From contig JBEIQE010000020.1 of NCBI GenBank assembly GCA_040376705.1, forward strand, positions 1 to 37,171: 37,171 bases of DNA. The letters are read 5' to 3'. How positions within the stretch are numbered: position 1 is the first letter of the stretch; each line of letters starts with the position of its first letter. This stretch comes from JBEIQE01 sp040376705. Lineage in GTDB: Bacteria > Pseudomonadota > Alphaproteobacteria > UBA2400. Shown here piece by piece: positions 15,393 to 23,673 of this stretch. The notes beneath the pieces are model-generated. The model saw only the letters and a program-made list of their open reading frames with translations, ran no database searches and was not told where the DNA came from. Both the position numbers and the translations under genes were made by a program.

Positions 15393-17621
15393 TCAGCGCG
15401 GCGGGGGTGGGAAAGCAACACCGCCCTCTTCGGCTGGCAACGGCTGCATACCGCTAATCGCCTGCGCGGTGCGCACGAGGTCGATGAAACCAATCCGCTC
15501 ACCGCTACGGTCTTCGCCGCGGGCACCATCGGCCAATGCCAGCACATCGTTATAACCAAAGTTGGTTACACCCGCTGAATTGCGCAGTAAACGGCTGAAG
15601 CCGGCAACCGCAGTAGCAAACCGTACATCAACCGAGGCTTCACGCAGGTCGGTACGGTCGCTATTCACAATCGGGCGCTCGATCAAGGTGCTGGTGTCGC
15701 TGTCCGGCAGCTTGTAGCGAATGCGTAGGTGGCCAATTTCATTATTCTCAGCGCTCATGATGCGGTTTTCGCCAAGCACTGGCTGCTCTGTATTCTGGTA
15801 ACGCGAACTGCCGGTTGCAGGTGTGCTGCCAGCCGGTACCACTTCGTAAATGGCGGTTACTTCGCTACCGGCACCTACTTCACCTGCATCGACCTTATCG
15901 TTATTAAAGTCCTGCGTACGCAGCGCGCGGGTCTCGTAGCCCAGCAGGCGGTACGACTGCACCTGTGCGGGGTTGAACTCAACCTGGAACTTCACGTCCT
16001 TGGCTACTGTAAACAGCGTGCTGCTTACCTGCTCGGACATAACACGGCGGGCTTCGCTCATCCCATCGATATACGCAGCAGTGCCATTACCGTTCTGTGC
16101 CAGCGCCTGCATGGTGCTGTCCTGGTAATTACCCATGCCGTAACCGAGGACTGAAAGGAAGATACCGCTTGAGCGCTGGCTGGCTACATACTGCGCCAAA
16201 CCACCGGGCTCGCTCACGCCAACATTAAAGTCACCATCCGTGGCCAGGAGAATGCGGTTTACGCCTTCCTTGTTGTAGTTGCGACGGGCCAACTCATAAG
16301 CCTCACGCAAACCAGCTTCGCCACCTGTGCTGCCACCAGCGCCAAGGGTTGACAGCACACGCATGATCTTCTCACGCTCGGCGGCCTTGGTCGGCTCAAG
16401 GGCAATACCTGAATTACCAGCGTAAGTAACAATCGCTACAGTATCCGTGGGCTTAAGCTGGTCGAGCAGCATGCCGAACGAGCTTTTCACAAGGCCCAGT
16501 TTATCGGGGCCGCTCATCGAACCTGAGACATCTACCAGCAACACGAGATTGACTGGCGGGCGCGCCTCGGCGGGCAGGTCAAACGCCTTGATGCCGATGT
16601 GCACCAACTGCGTGCCCTTGTTCCACGGGTTATCATAAACAGCCACCGTAGGCGCGAAGGGCTGGCTGCGGCTTTCGGGCAGCGGGTAATTGTAGTTGAA
16701 ATAGTTGATCATCTCCTCAGTGCGTACGGCATTTGGGGGCGGCATTTGCCCGCCCTGCAGCATACGGCGTACGGTTGAGTAAGAGGCTGTGTCTACATCA
16801 GCCGAGAAGGTCGAGATCGGCTCTTTAGCCACATCCTGCAGTGGACTGTCTGGCAGGTTGGCAAAACTATCGGTACCCTGCGGCTGCGGCATGCGCTCAT
16901 AGTCGAGCTCAGCTGGCGATGCGGGTACGCCCGGGGCTGGCGCACGGCGGGGCTGAACAGAGCTATCAGCCGACAGAATCTCTAAATTTTGGAATTGTGG
17001 CGCACCAACAGGGTTCTGCATGGGAGTGGGTATCGCGCTTGCGCCCTGGCCCCGTGAAGCATCGGCCCGCTGCGCATCAAGCTGCTGTACAGCGCTCCGA
17101 TATTCAGGTGTTGGTGCGGCAGCGGACTGCTCGGCGCGGGCGCGGCTTTCTTTTTCATCACCTGTGAAGAAGGAGGTAATCGATTCACCAATCGACGGCA
17201 TTCTTGAGCCGGTATTGCTGATCATATCGCTTAGCTGCGCGCCACCGCTGCTCCTTGGAGTAGCTGCAGCCTCACTCGCACTGCCATCACTCAAAGCCGA
17301 GAGGCTCTGGAACTGGGCATAGCCTGTGGTGGTGGCGGTGCTCTGGCGCAAATAATCGGTGCCCACGCTCACGCTGAGAATACCAACCAGTGCCAGGGCG
17401 CTGCCGCCCATAAGTGTACGCATCTTCATTTTGTTCTCCGAGGTATGTGGGCCTATACCTAAGAGACGTTTGAAGAACCCAACCTGTTGGGTCTTGGCCT
17501 GAACTTTTTCACGGAAAGCGATATTTGCCTTTAAAAGCGCATCGGCGCGGCGGTTTGCGCTTGGCGGCGGTACCGGCTCATCGGCCAGCAGCTTTACATA
17601 GTCGTTATCGGGCAGCGACAT
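15393..17621 (-). CDS. membrane-anchored von Willebrand factor A protein, YfbK-like
   Basis: A 742-residue protein with a cytoplasmic N terminus (~66 residues, basic and helical), one membrane helix at about 68-87 and a large periplasmic part. Residues ~90-260 are low-complexity and Ser/Ala/Pro-rich. Then comes a VWF_vWA_N-type region (SADVDTASYSTVRRML, NAVRTEEMINYFNYNYP). A VWA domain follows (~355-535) with a complete metal site: DVSGSMS at 364-370, conserved Thr/Gly loops and ATDGDFNVG. The C-terminal ~190 residues resemble DUF3520. VWA domains bind protein ligands through a metal ion. The gene overlaps an ECF sigma gene by 17 bases, and the cytoplasmic N terminus is placed where an anti-sigma domain would be. 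A clear terminator follows. An anti-sigma role is inference. Confidence 0.85.
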   Translation of the reverse strand: MSLPDNDYVKLLADEPVPPPSANRRADALLKANIAFREKVQAKTQQVGFFKRLLGIGPHTSENKMKMRTLMGGSALALVGILSVSVGTDYLRQSTATTTGYAQFQSLSALSDGSASEAAATPRSSGGAQLSDMISNTGSRMPSIGESITSFFTGDEKESRARAEQSAAAPTPEYRSAVQQLDAQRADASRGQGASAIPTPMQNPVGAPQFQNLEILSADSSVQPRRAPAPGVPASPAELDYERMPQPQGTDSFANLPDSPLQDVAKEPISTFSADVDTASYSTVRRMLQGGQMPPPNAVRTEEMINYFNYNYPLPESRSQPFAPTVAVYDNPWNKGTQLVHIGIKAFDLPAEARPPVNLVLLVDVSGSMSGPDKLGLVKSSFGMLLDQLKPTDTVAIVTYAGNSGIALEPTKAAEREKIMRVLSTLGAGGSTGGEAGLREAYELARRNYNKEGVNRILLATDGDFNVGVSEPGGLAQYVASQRSSGIFLSVLGYGMGNYQDSTMQALAQNGNGTAAYIDGMSEARRVMSEQVSSTLFTVAKDVKFQVEFNPAQVQSYRLLGYETRALRTQDFNNDKVDAGEVGAGSEVTAIYEVVPAGSTPATGSSRYQNTEQPVLGENRIMSAENNEIGHLRIRYKLPDSDTSTLIERPIVNSDRTDLREASVDVRFATAVAGFSRLLRNSAGVTNFGYNDVLALADGARGEDRSGERIGFIDLVRTAQAISGMQPLPAEEGGVAFPPPPR

Positions 17622-18156
17622 GCTTAACTCCCGTTAGTATTTGCGTCAGCTCATCGCGCGCCGTTGAAATACGCCACCCCACCGTGCCTGCGGTGCACTC
17701 CAGCACTTCGGCCATTTCGGCGTGCGTCAGGCCTTCGGCTGCCAGCATAAGCGCATGCTGCGACTTCTCCGGCAGCTTGGCCATGGCGCGCATCACTTCA
17801 TTCAGGTAGGTCTTGTGATCTGACGCTTCAACGGCGGCAGGTTCGGCCACATCATCGATATGCGAGGTTTTGCGGCGGGTTTTCTGGCGCAGTTTATCGT
17901 GACCCGCATTAATGACCACCCGGGCCAGCCAGCCGCGCGAGCTGCCCTGCCCTGTATAACTGCCGATCCGGTCGGCCAGCTTGATGCAGATATCCTGCGT
18001 CAGGTCTTCGGCGTCCATCTGGTGCCTCATAAGGCGGTAAGCAATGCGGTAGATAAAGTCATATTGCCGCTCCAGCCAGACGCCAAAAGCCCAAGCATCG
18101 CCCTTCTGGGCTTTAGCCAGCAGCTCATCGTCCGCAGGGTCAACAGCATCAACCAT
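17605..18156 (-). CDS. ECF-type RNA polymerase sigma factor
   Basis: A 183-residue sigma-70 family protein of extracytoplasmic-function type. Region 2 (residues ~10-75) contains the core-binding and -10-reading segment (YDFIYRIAYRLMRHQMDAED, LTQDICIKL). Region 4 (~125-175) has the family's LPEKSQHALML, a helix-turn-helix (LTHAEMAEVLECTAGTVGWR) and a short C-terminal tail. The start at 18156 is set by AAGGGAG just upstream; a longer frame to 18222 lacks support. It overlaps the VWA protein gene by 17 bases, so the two are translationally coupled, the usual arrangement of an ECF sigma with its regulator. Its promoter must lie in the short gap to the upstream terminator. Confidence 0.93.
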   Translation of the reverse strand: MVDAVDPADDELLAKAQKGDAWAFGVWLERQYDFIYRIAYRLMRHQMDAEDLTQDICIKLADRIGSYTGQGSSRGWLARVVINAGHDKLRQKTRRKTSHIDDVAEPAAVEASDHKTYLNEVMRAMAKLPEKSQHALMLAAEGLTHAEMAEVLECTAGTVGWRISTARDELTQILTGVKHVAAR

Positions 18157-18196
18157 GATCTCCCTTGTACAGGAGACGCGCAGGAGTGGCAATTCC

Positions 18197-18216
18197 TTGG
18201 GGAAAATTTGCCCCAA
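18197..18216. promoter_or_regulatory. palindrome in front of the ECF sigma gene
   Basis: TTGGGG (18197-18202) and CCCCAA (18211-18216) flank AAAATTTG, making an almost perfect 20-base palindrome with one mismatched pair, 40-60 bases before the sigma start codon. It could be an operator. It partly overlaps the T tract of the upstream terminator, so a role in termination is also possible. Confidence 0.35.
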
Positions 18217-18250
18217 AAGCAAAGAAGCAGCACGCTAAGCGTACTGCTTC
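18213..18250 (-). terminator. terminator of the repeat-rich exported protein gene
   Basis: On the minus strand GAAGCAGTACGC and GCGTGCTGCTTC (18224-18250) pair over 12 positions with one mismatch around TTA. They are followed by TTTGCTTTT, starting 27 bases after the stop of the 18278-18634 gene. Confidence 0.75.
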
Positions 18251-18277
18251 CTTACAATTCGGGTGTTTTGCTAAGGG

Positions 18278-18634
18278 TTATTCAACCGTCATGGATTTTT
18301 CGCCATCTTCAGCAGACTCGGCCGGATGATCAGCATGCTCGCCCATGTCATGGTCGGTAGCAGCCTCAGCGGCTACGGGAGCCTCAGGGGTGGTGGTTAC
18401 TTCCGTTGTTGTTTCAGTTGTGGTTTCGGTCGTGGTTTCAGTGGTGGTCACGGCTGCACCCTCAACCGGGGCAACAGCTACGGGCGCTACAGCAGGCTCG
18501 GGCGTAACAGCCGGCGTGGCTGAGGTTTCGGCCAGAACGGGCTTTAGCTCTTCAACCACTGTTTCGGCCTGCGCCGATGCACCAGCGAACACGAAAAGCG
18601 ATGCAGCAAACAGAGCCACCTGAACTTTTTTCAT
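18278..18634 (-). CDS. small exported low-complexity protein with TTTE repeats
   Basis: A 118-residue protein with a clear signal peptide (MKKVQVALFAASLFVFAGASAQA, cleavage after residue ~23). The mature part is low-complexity: a Pro/Ala/Val-rich stretch, then four consecutive Thr-Thr-Thr-Glu units (residues ~63-79), then an acidic, His-containing tail (DHDMGEHADHPAE). AAGGAG precedes the ATG at 18634 by six to seven bases. The repeats are encoded by ~12-base units, so their number may vary between strains. It lies directly upstream of the ECF/VWA pair but has its own terminator. A periplasmic or surface spacer role is a guess; the acidic His-rich end could bind metal ions. Confidence 0.75.
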   Translation of the reverse strand: MKKVQVALFAASLFVFAGASAQAETVVEELKPVLAETSATPAVTPEPAVAPVAVAPVEGAAVTTTETTTETTTETTTEVTTTPEAPVAAEAATDHDMGEHADHPAESAEDGEKSMTVE

Positions 18635-18737
18635 AGATACTCCTTCTTGGCCCTCGGGCCCACAGCGGTTGATAGAAACAGCATCTCATAAAGATCCCGC
18701 CACTAACATGCGACGCAATAGCCGGGCCTATGGTTAA

Positions 18738-19505
18738 TCAGATGATAATTTCGAGGCCGTCATAGGCAGGCTCTACCCCTTTGGGGCATTTGGCCAGTGT
18801 CTCGTCATAATCGAGGTGGATATCCATATGCGTGAGCCAGGCCCGCTCAGGCTTTACTCGTGCAATCCACTCCAGCGTCTGCGCCAGATGCGAATGGGCT
18901 TTATGGCCGGGTTCTTCGCGTACGCAGTCAACCACCCATACCTTGATACCCGCAAGCACGGCAAAGTTCTCTTCACTCATGACCCGTACATCGGTTGAAT
19001 AGGCAAAGTCATTGAAGCGGAAGCCCAGTGTGGTGATATGGCCATGGTCCTGCTCGAACGGCGTGACAGTAATATCGCCAAACTGCATAGGGCCGGTAAT
19101 GATATTCTGTGCAAATGGCGGCTCGGGCTTGACGCCGTAATTGAAGGGTTTGAACGCATAATCAAACCGGCGCTCCAGCTCGCGCATATCCTGTGCGCGG
19201 GCATAAAGCGGAATGGGCGTATTGTTATTAATCCAGTAAAGCCTGCGTAAATCATCCAGCCCGTGTACATGGTCGGCATGCGCATGCGTGTTCAGCACAC
19301 CATCCAGCTTGGTCACCTGTACGCTCATCAGCTGTTCGCGCACATCCGGTCCGAAGTCGACTAGCAGGTTGGTTTCGCCCTCTTGCACTAAAATAGAAAC
19401 ACGGCGGCGGCGGTTCTTGGGATTATGCGGGTTACAGGTGCCCCAGTAACCACCGATAACCGGCACACCGCCCGACCCGCCACACCCCAGAATCGTTACC
19501 TTCAT
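18738..19505 (-). CDS. MBL-fold metallo-hydrolase, PhnP/RNase Z-like
   Basis: A 255-residue metallo-beta-lactamase-fold hydrolase. Metal ligands are visible in THAHADHVHGLDD (HxHxDH), the DH of FEQDHGH and the C-terminal THMDIHLDYD; the GCGGSGGVPVIGG N-terminal loop is typical of the PhnP-like branch. Members hydrolyse cyclic phosphodiesters or related phosphate esters. The start codon overlaps the tatD stop in an ATGA arrangement, and the pairing metG-tatD-MBL is a recurrent alphaproteobacterial gene order. It is the last gene of the long minus-strand block. The fold is certain; the substrate is not known, and no phn genes are nearby. Confidence 0.88.
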   Translation of the reverse strand: MKVTILGCGGSGGVPVIGGYWGTCNPHNPKNRRRRVSILVQEGETNLLVDFGPDVREQLMSVQVTKLDGVLNTHAHADHVHGLDDLRRLYWINNNTPIPLYARAQDMRELERRFDYAFKPFNYGVKPEPPFAQNIITGPMQFGDITVTPFEQDHGHITTLGFRFNDFAYSTDVRVMSEENFAVLAGIKVWVVDCVREEPGHKAHSHLAQTLEWIARVKPERAWLTHMDIHLDYDETLAKCPKGVEPAYDGLEIII

Positions 19506-20284
19506 TGCAGCTTCGCTTTGTTAAACAGCTTGAAGAAGTTTGTCGTGGTTACGCTTTCAAGCTCCGCCTCGCTTACGCCCTTCAGCTCGGCCAGCACTCT
19601 AGCGGTATGCACAGTGTTGGCGGGCTCGTTGCGCTTACCGCGCAACGGCATAGGCGCCAAGTACGGCGAATCTGTTTCAACCAGCAACCGGTCGAGCGGG
19701 ACATCCTTCACGATATCGCGCAAATCCTGCGACTTCTTGAAGGTGAGAATACCCGAGCAGGAAATAGAAAAACCGATTGCCAGCGCTTCTTCGCACAAGT
19801 AGCGCGTGCCTGAGAAGCAATGCATCACACCGCGCAGCTTGGGGCCTGCGGCCTTGAGAATACGGATGGTATCTTCATCAGCATCACGGCTATGAATAAT
19901 CACCGGCAGGTCGAGCTCCATTGCTGCGCCCAGCTGCATCTCGAAACTCGCAGCTTGCGAGATGCGGTCGCTATGCTCGTAGTAGTAATCCAGCCCGCAT
20001 TCGCCAATACCCACCACGCGCGGATGCTGCGCGAGGCGGATGATCTCTGAAGCCTCTACCTGCTCCGGCGCATCGCCGCCATGGTGCGGGTGTACGCCTA
20101 CCGAACACCACACGTTCTTATTGGCATACTTCTCAGCCACCGCCAGCACCTGCGCAAACTTGCTTACCTCAGTGCAGATGGTGACCATACCGCCCACGCC
20201 CGCCGCATGCGCACGCGCGATTACTTCGGGCACTTCATCCCCGAAGTCAGCAAAGTCGAGATGGCAGTGTGAATCGATAAGCAT
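19502..20284 (-). CDS. tatD: TatD-family metal-dependent DNase/hydrolase
   Basis: A 260-residue TIM-barrel amidohydrolase-superfamily enzyme. The family's metal ligands are in order: DSHCHLDF at residues 4-11, the GIGECGLDYY glutamate, VIIHSRDAD, GVMHCFSG and LLVETDSPYLAP. TatD proteins are 3'-5' exonucleases on DNA and RNA implicated in DNA repair; the name does not imply a role in Tat secretion. It overlaps metG by one base at its start and the MBL gene by four at its end, so all three are co-translated. Family assignment is firm; the biochemical role in this organism is inferred. Confidence 0.93.
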   Translation of the reverse strand: MLIDSHCHLDFADFGDEVPEVIARAHAAGVGGMVTICTEVSKFAQVLAVAEKYANKNVWCSVGVHPHHGGDAPEQVEASEIIRLAQHPRVVGIGECGLDYYYEHSDRISQAASFEMQLGAAMELDLPVIIHSRDADEDTIRILKAAGPKLRGVMHCFSGTRYLCEEALAIGFSISCSGILTFKKSQDLRDIVKDVPLDRLLVETDSPYLAPMPLRGKRNEPANTVHTARVLAELKGVSEAELESVTTTNFFKLFNKAKLQ

Positions 20285-21990
20285 CAGCCGCCTCCACCAA
20301 ACCGGACTGACTGCTCGGCCACCCAGGTATCTTCAATCTTCTGGAACAGCACATCTGGCGGGGTTACATTGGCCTCCACCGTCAGCCTGCTCAGCAACGA
20401 AGCCGCATCACCGCTTGGCCACTTGGCATCTTTAATGGTGCGACCAAAGGTAGCGAGGATTTTATCCGCTGTAGCAGGCACAAACGGCGCGGCAATCTCG
20501 GCAAAGAAGATGCAGAGGTTAAGGCCCAAGCGCACACCCGCTGCAGCTTGCGCAGGATCGGTCTTAAAGACAGTCCATGGCGCTGCCACCGAGAGGTACT
20601 CGTTACCCGCAACCCACAGCGCGCGCGTTTCGGCTGCAGCTTTGCGGTATTCCATCTCTTCATGCAGCTGTGTGAGGCGCGGCAGGCGCTCATTGATTTC
20701 GGCAAACAGCTTCTTCTCGGCCTCACCATATGCGCCGCCATCCGGCACTTTGCTCTCAAACTTGCTGGCGTTGAAACGCGTAATACGGTTCACGAAATTG
20801 CCAAGGATGTTAGCAAGGTCAGAGTTGACGGTGCTCTGGAACTGCTCAAGCGTGAAGGCCGCGTCCGAGCTCTCGGGCGCGTTCGCCATAAGGTACCAGC
20901 GCCAATAGTCAGCAGGCAGAAGCTCAAGCGCCTGATCCATGAAGATGCCGCGCTTCTCGGAGGTCGAGAACTTGCCGCCATACCATGTGACCCAGTTGAA
21001 CGCCTTCAGGCGGTCCACCAGTTTCCATGGCTCTTCTGAACCCAGAATGGTCACAGGGAAGCTCACGGTGTGGAAGGCTACATTATCCTTACCCATGAAC
21101 TGGATATAAGTGACATCGCCTGCGCCTTTATCCGTACGCCACCAGCGCTCCCAATTGCCGCCTGTGGCATGAGCCCATTCAACCGTACTGCCGATATACT
21201 CTACCGGCGCATCGAACCAGACGTAATAGACCTTCTCTTCAAAGCCGGTGCGGATTACGCCATCTTTGGTGACTTTCACACCCCATGAGAGGTCGCGCGT
21301 AATCGAGCGATCCTTGAGGCCTTCATCCAGCCACTTGTAGGCGATGGACTTGGCCAGCTGCGGCCACTCGGTGGCTTTATCTACCCAAGCCTTGATGCGT
21401 GGCTGCATCTTCTCCTGCAGCAGGAACAAATGCTTGGTATCGCGGATCTCGATATTGGTTGAGCCCGAGACCTTCGAGCGCGGTTTGATCAGCTGCACAG
21501 GGTCAAGCAGCGTGCCGCAACTATCGCACTGGTCACCACGCGCGCGCTCAAAACTGCACTTGGGGCATGTGCCCTCGACATAGCGGTCGGGCAAAAAGCG
21601 CTTGTCATCCACCGAGTAAACTTGCTGGCTGACACGCTCCTCAATCAAACCATTCTTCTCAAGCACTTCGCCGAAATGCTGGGTGAGGTCATGGTTAGGC
21701 TTGTTGCTTGAGCGGCCGAACCAGTCAAACGACAGCAGGAACTGCTCGCCGGCCTTGCGCTGCACTTCGTATTGCTCATCGCAATAGTGCTTTACGGTCA
21801 TGCCCAGCTCGTTAGCGCCCAGCTCGGCGGGCGTACCGTGCTCGTCGGTCGCGCAGATGAACAGAACCTCATGCCCCTGCAAGCGGCGGAAGCGCGCATG
21901 GATATCGGCTGGCAGCATCGAGCCCGCCAGATTGCCGAGATGCTTGATGCCATTGATGTAAGGCAGGGCAGAAGTGATGAGGAAGCGCAT
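20284..21990 (-). CDS. metG: methionyl-tRNA synthetase
   Basis: A 568-residue class I synthetase charging tRNA-Met. The Rossmann HIGH-type motif is in PYINGIKHLGN. The zinc-binding connective peptide contains two CxxC pairs (CPKCSFERARGDQCDSC). The ATP-binding KMSKS-type loop is replaced by KFSTSEKRG. The helical anticodon-binding domain occupies ~390-540; no C-terminal EMAP/Trbp domain is present, so the enzyme is short compared with E. coli MetG. The start at 21990 is the first ATG, 14 bases after holB ends. The KFSTS variant is the main deviation from the textbook enzyme. Function is certain. Confidence 0.96.
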   Translation of the reverse strand: MRFLITSALPYINGIKHLGNLAGSMLPADIHARFRRLQGHEVLFICATDEHGTPAELGANELGMTVKHYCDEQYEVQRKAGEQFLLSFDWFGRSSNKPNHDLTQHFGEVLEKNGLIEERVSQQVYSVDDKRFLPDRYVEGTCPKCSFERARGDQCDSCGTLLDPVQLIKPRSKVSGSTNIEIRDTKHLFLLQEKMQPRIKAWVDKATEWPQLAKSIAYKWLDEGLKDRSITRDLSWGVKVTKDGVIRTGFEEKVYYVWFDAPVEYIGSTVEWAHATGGNWERWWRTDKGAGDVTYIQFMGKDNVAFHTVSFPVTILGSEEPWKLVDRLKAFNWVTWYGGKFSTSEKRGIFMDQALELLPADYWRWYLMANAPESSDAAFTLEQFQSTVNSDLANILGNFVNRITRFNASKFESKVPDGGAYGEAEKKLFAEINERLPRLTQLHEEMEYRKAAAETRALWVAGNEYLSVAAPWTVFKTDPAQAAAGVRLGLNLCIFFAEIAAPFVPATADKILATFGRTIKDAKWPSGDAASLLSRLTVEANVTPPDVLFQKIEDTWVAEQSVRFGGGG

Positions 21991-22004
21991 AACGGTCCTT
22001 AAAT

Positions 22005-23024
22005 TTAGGCCGCCGCGGCACCTTTCACGGCAAGCAGGGCTGAAAGCAGCGTCTGTTTGCGGTCGAGATAGAGGCCGTCAGCCTGATGAAACAAATCGCG
22101 TACTTTTTCCCACAGGGCGAGGCTTCGTTCAAGCCCGAGAGATTGAGCCAGTTTCGCAGCGGCAACGCCCTCACCCTCCAGCTTTTCCTGCATATTCCCG
22201 GTCGCAGCCATACGGGCGACATCCGCCAGCCAATTGGGGAACAGGCGCGAAATAACAGTATAACCGGCCTCGCCGCCCTTGCGGCCCAGCTTTTCGGCGT
22301 AATCGAGTAAGGGTTTGGCAGGCAGCTGGTCGAGGTTGCTCAGCAACATTAACAGCTCGCGGTAAACAATCAGCCCCTCGGCCTCATAGAGCGCAATCGC
22401 CTGCCCGAGCGAGCCTTGAGCCAGACCTGCGAGCTGTACCCGCTCCTGCGGGCTGAGGGCAGGCAGGTTCTGCTCAAGCAGGTTATCGAGCACAGCGACT
22501 GACAACGGCTCAAGCGCCAGTGTGCGCACCCGTGAGCGGATGGTAGGTAACAAGCGGCCGGGTGCTGACGCGGTGAGGATGAGCAGCGCGCCCGTGGGTG
22601 GCTCCTCAAGGATTTTCAGCACCGCGTTTTGGGCCTGCACGGTCATGGTATCGGCATTATCGATCAGCACCACACGATAGCCGCCTTCGGCTGAAGTACG
22701 GCGGAACAGTGGTTCGATCTTGCGTACTTCTTCAATACTGAGGTTGCCCTTCTCATTCGGCGCAACATCCACAAAGTCGCCATGGCCTGCAGCTGCGATG
22801 CGCTTGAAGGTCTGGCTCTCGGCTGCAACCGCCAAAGTCTCGCCTTTACCACCGTTAAGCAGGTAGCGCGCAAAACGGTAACCTAATGTGGCCTTACCAA
22901 TGCCCTGCTGGCCGGTAATCAACCAACCATGGTGTAAACGGCCAGACGCTACCGCGCGCAGCAGTTGACCTTCGGCCTGTTCATGGCCGAGCAGATTGGG
23001 GTTGGCGCGTGGTTCAGGCAGCAT
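22005..23024 (-). CDS. holB: DNA polymerase III, delta' subunit
   Basis: A 339-residue AAA+ clamp-loader subunit. The N terminus MLPEPRANPNLLGHEQAEGQ leads into a P-loop-like GQQGIGKATL (residues ~40-49), and the central part has a sensor-1-like ILTASAPGRLLPTIRSRVRT with the Arg region typical of delta'. The last ~120 residues form the helical collar. The location tmk-holB is a widely conserved pairing. ATG 23024 was chosen, overlapping tmk copy 2 by 11 bases; ATG 23036 is an alternative and neither has a strong Shine-Dalgarno. Most delta' proteins do not hydrolyse ATP; a modified P-loop is expected. Confidence 0.9.
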   Translation of the reverse strand: MLPEPRANPNLLGHEQAEGQLLRAVASGRLHHGWLITGQQGIGKATLGYRFARYLLNGGKGETLAVAAESQTFKRIAAAGHGDFVDVAPNEKGNLSIEEVRKIEPLFRRTSAEGGYRVVLIDNADTMTVQAQNAVLKILEEPPTGALLILTASAPGRLLPTIRSRVRTLALEPLSVAVLDNLLEQNLPALSPQERVQLAGLAQGSLGQAIALYEAEGLIVYRELLMLLSNLDQLPAKPLLDYAEKLGRKGGEAGYTVISRLFPNWLADVARMAATGNMQEKLEGEGVAAAKLAQSLGLERSLALWEKVRDLFHQADGLYLDRKQTLLSALLAVKGAAAA

Positions 23025-23673
23025 TCTTGATATCATACCGCTGGCTGATAGCGGCCCAAACGCGCTGCTGCACTTCGTCCATAGTGCCTTGGGCATCAAT
23101 CAGCACGCAGCGTTGCGGGTTGTTTTTAAGAATGTCGAGGAAGCCAGCGCGTACCTTCTGATGGAACTCGAGACCTTTACGCTCAAAGCGCGTATTATCA
23201 ACCGGGCGGGTGGCGGCATCGGCCATAGCGCGCTCAAGTCCGCGCACGGGGTCGATATCGAATACCAATGTCAGGTCGGGCGCAAAATCGCCCAAGGCGG
23301 TGCGGCGTATGTTATCGAGCACATCCATACAAAGCCCACCTGCGTAGCCTTGGTACACTGTGGTAGTGTCATAAAAGCGGTCGCTGAGCACCCATTTGCC
23401 GCTGGCAACGCTGGGCTTGATCAGCTTTTCGGTATGGTCGTGGCGTGCGCCGTATATGAGCAGCGCCTCGCTCAACGCATCCCAGCGGCCAACATCACCG
23501 CCCTGCACCACTGGGCGCAGCAGCTCGGCGCCTTCGGTGCCGCCCAGCTCACGTGTAATCACGACATCCAGCCCGCGGGCCTTCAGCGTCTCGCCCAAGC
23601 GGTTGCGCTGGGTGGTCTTGCCGCAGCCTTCCCCACCCTCGAATGAAATGAATACACCGCGCTGACTGGTCAT
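23014..23673 (-). CDS. thymidylate kinase paralogue, copy 2 (altered motifs)
   Basis: A 219-residue dTMP-kinase-like protein, clearly a paralogue of the copy just upstream (roughly 40-50% identical by eye along the whole length). The P-loop is intact (FEGGEGCGKTTQ). Three conserved positions differ: the family's TREPGGT reads TRELGGT (Pro to Leu), DR(F/Y)xDS reads DRFYDTTTVYQG, and the arginine normally two residues after YQG is replaced (YQGYAGG versus YQGYGR in copy 1). The LID-side RFERKGLEFH and the C-terminal VLIDAQGT are retained. It starts inside the ATGA overlap with copy 1. The fold is certain. Whether it phosphorylates dTMP, another nucleotide, or is a regulatory relic is open. Confidence 0.82.
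   Translation of the reverse strand: MTSQRGVFISFEGGEGCGKTTQRNRLGETLKARGLDVVITRELGGTEGAELLRPVVQGGDVGRWDALSEALLIYGARHDHTEKLIKPSVASGKWVLSDRFYDTTTVYQGYAGGLCMDVLDNIRRTALGDFAPDLTLVFDIDPVRGLERAMADAATRPVDNTRFERKGLEFHQKVRAGFLDILKNNPQRCVLIDAQGTMDEVQQRVWAAISQRYDIKNAA

Noticed and set aside
18157..18216. A GGAATT...CGTCT autoregulatory promoter in front of the ECF sigma gene
   Set aside because: The spacing (about 13 bases) is too short for a typical ECF promoter.
18278..18634. TTTE repeats as a CRISPR or minisatellite-like array
   Set aside because: Only four short in-frame units with no spacers; it is a coding low-complexity repeat.
22996..23646. Long plus-strand open frame (216 residues) opposite tmk copy 2
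   Set aside because: Antisense to a well-supported kinase gene; a product of GC-rich codon bias.
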